From the NCBI RefSeq assembly GCF_025790165.1, contig NZ_CP094970.1, positions 2,418,001 through 2,482,000 on the forward strand: 64,000 nt of DNA, given 5' to 3'. Of this stretch, positions 62,672-64,000 are shown piece by piece. How positions within the stretch are numbered: the first letter of the stretch is position 1; each line of letters opens with the position of its first letter. A program made the translations under genes and the position numbers. The stretch is from Solicola gregarius. Lineage in GTDB: Bacteria > Actinomycetota > Actinomycetes > Propionibacteriales > Nocardioidaceae. Under the pieces are notes generated by a model. The model was not told where the DNA came from. It made no database searches and saw only the letters and a program-made list of their open reading frames with translations.

Positions 62672-64000
62672 ATGCGTGCATATCATCGATTACGGCGCGG
62701 CCTGCTGGCCTGCGCAATGAGCGCGGCGCTCGTCGCCGGCTCGACCGCACTCACCACGACCACCGCGGATGGCGCGCCGGCTGCACCGATCGCCGACGAC
62801 GTGAGCGTCTCCGATCCGGTCCATCGACCCGCGAGTGGATACCCCAATCCGACCAGCGTCGAGCTGCAAGCCAGCGGCGGCAACGGGGCACTGACCTACC
62901 ACATCGTCGATCAGCCCAGTGTCGATGGCGCGGTGCATGGCACTGCGACGATCGACGGCAACGTCGCGACCATCGAGATGAAGGCCAGCGCACCGATCGA
63001 GACACCGGCCACCTTCACGTACAAGGCGGTTGACGCTGACGGTGCCGAGAGCAATGTGGCGACCGTGTCATTCGAGGTCTCGGACATCCTGCCGCTGACT
63101 CGCAACTTGCACTTCAGCACCGAGCAGGACACGCCGCTCGATATCTGGCCGTTCGCCCGGGATGCGGAGAACGGCGGGCCGTTCTTCTGGGGCGTGCCGG
63201 AGCACAGGGTCACCTACGGCGACCCCGCGCACGGGACAGTTCAACCGTTCTTCAACGAGGGCGACGACCTGCCGCAGTTCGCGACGGTGGCGCACAAGGC
63301 GACCTATGTGCCCGATGCCGGGTACACCGGTGAGGACTCGTTCACCTACACCGCAGCCGACAGGGACGGCGAATCGACGACGAAGACCGTCACTGTCGAC
63401 GTCACTGAGCCGGCGCAACGTGCGCGCGGTGAGGTCAGCGATATCCGCTACCGGTGCGCCTACCACGTCAAAACGAACGAGAGCGGTCAAGTCGACCCGG
63501 ACGGCGAGTACAACGAGTCGACGACGAAGCTGATCGACCGAGTCATGGGCGGCGACGTGGCGTTCCGGATCGATGTCCGGGCGAAGGCGCCGAAGACGCT
63601 GGCGCCGGGCGAGAAGTACACCGTGCCCGATCAGGAGATCGACCTGAAGATGCCGCAGGGCATGGCCGAGCTGCTCGCGGGTGACGACATCGCGAGTGGC
63701 AACGTTCCGCTGGAGACCGCGGGCTTCGGTCAGACGGCCGTCGGCGGTCAGGCGACCTCGGATGTGCACTTCACCGAGACCGCGACCGGCAACGAGTACG
63801 ACGTTCCGTTGACCGGGCTGAAGTCGAAGATGATGCCGATGTCGCTTCCGGTGCCGTCTGCTGGTGTCACGATCCCGGTCAAGGGCGCGCTGCCGGAGCT
63901 GACCGCTCCGCAGTCGGGCAAGGTCGTCGTGTCGATGCCGGAGGAGTTCTTCATCGACTCGATCCTCGACCCCGGCGTGCTCGGCGGCGCCATCAAGTAC
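62672..64000 (+). CDS. Secreted protein with cadherin/Ig-like repeat, paralogue 2 (3' end outside window)
   Basis: 443 codons are visible from ATG 62672. Signal region LRRGLLACAMSAALVAGSTA, then the same architecture as the protein at 61069-62469: LTYHIVDQPSVDG, ATFTYKAVDADGAESNVATV, DTPLDIWPFARDAENGGPF, YVPDAGYTGEDSFTYTAADR and IRYRCAYHVKT. The 202-bp gap upstream is AT-rich, with a GTAAC-TAGTT-GTTAC dyad, so it probably has its own promoter. Function unknown; tandem duplication is evident. Confidence 0.65.
   Translation, partial: MRAYHRLRRGLLACAMSAALVAGSTALTTTTADGAPAAPIADDVSVSDPVHRPASGYPNPTSVELQASGGNGALTYHIVDQPSVDGAVHGTATIDGNVATIEMKASAPIETPATFTYKAVDADGAESNVATVSFEVSDILPLTRNLHFSTEQDTPLDIWPFARDAENGGPFFWGVPEHRVTYGDPAHGTVQPFFNEGDDLPQFATVAHKATYVPDAGYTGEDSFTYTAADRDGESTTKTVTVDVTEPAQRARGEVSDIRYRCAYHVKTNESGQVDPDGEYNESTTKLIDRVMGGDVAFRIDVRAKAPKTLAPGEKYTVPDQEIDLKMPQGMAELLAGDDIASGNVPLETAGFGQTAVGGQATSDVHFTETATGNEYDVPLTGLKSKMMPMSLPVPSAGVTIPVKGALPELTAPQSGKVVVSMPEEFFIDSILDPGVLGGAIKY

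Overview
This 64-kb window is high-GC, densely coded DNA with many GTG starts, overlapping stop/start codons (ATGA, GTGA, TGATG) and GGAGG-type ribosome binding sites. The content points to an actinomycete. A linked set of ArsA-type ATPases, RidA, Crp, endonuclease III, a TlpA lipoprotein, a CoA-type NUDIX and a MarP-like protease is typical of Actinomycetota. I lean towards Propionibacteriales/Nocardioidaceae, but that is inference. I saw no rRNA, tRNA, transposase or CRISPR array.

Region 1 (1-18 kb) is mostly core genome: two ArsA-family ATPases (one interrupted by a frameshift in a G run), an alpha/beta hydrolase, DUF4177, RidA, a NUDIX hydrolase, a metallo-beta-lactamase-fold hydrolase, Crp, Nth, TlpA, a CoA pyrophosphatase and a membrane serine protease. 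Two accessory pieces break it up. One is an AbiEi/DUF559-like gene bracketed by 77-bp direct repeats (5.07-6.38 kb). The other is a six-gene minus-strand locus (11-15.9 kb) that looks linked to type VII secretion, with two paralogous proteins ending in glycine zippers. Acetyl-CoA synthetase follows.

Region 2 (18-29 kb) holds two sodium:solute (acetate-type) symporters, each with a small membrane partner, an orphan LytTR response regulator, a very large secreted endonuclease/5'-nucleotidase (also frameshifted in a G run) and a complete biotin ECF transporter (bioMNY). Long intergenic palindromes are concentrated here.

Region 3 (29-61 kb) is the most interesting part: an apparent organosulfonate-catabolism island. 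It carries a taurine-type ABC transporter; a cytoplasmic Soe-type molybdenum sulfite dehydrogenase (SoeA plus an SoeB-SoeC fusion) with an Mrp FeS-carrier; a SauCD-like ADP-forming CoA ligase with an acylating aldehyde dehydrogenase (SauS-like) and a TctABC importer, suited to sulfoacetate; phosphotransacetylase and alanine dehydrogenase; an iron-dependent alcohol dehydrogenase with an MHS-family transporter, possibly for isethionate; TauR and taurine:pyruvate aminotransferase; a CobS/CobT-like MoxR-VWA pair; and Xsc, sulfoacetaldehyde acetyltransferase. The proposed routes for taurine, isethionate and sulfoacetate all meet at sulfoacetaldehyde. Xsc splits it into sulfite and acetyl phosphate, Pta makes acetyl-CoA, Ald recycles the pyruvate used by Tpa, and the Soe enzyme would oxidise the toxic sulfite. 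Four regulators (three IclR, one MocR/TauR) sit beside the modules, and several promoters carry clear palindromic operator candidates.

Region 4 (61-64 kb) encodes two tandem paralogous secreted proteins with cadherin/Ig-like repeats; the second runs off the window.
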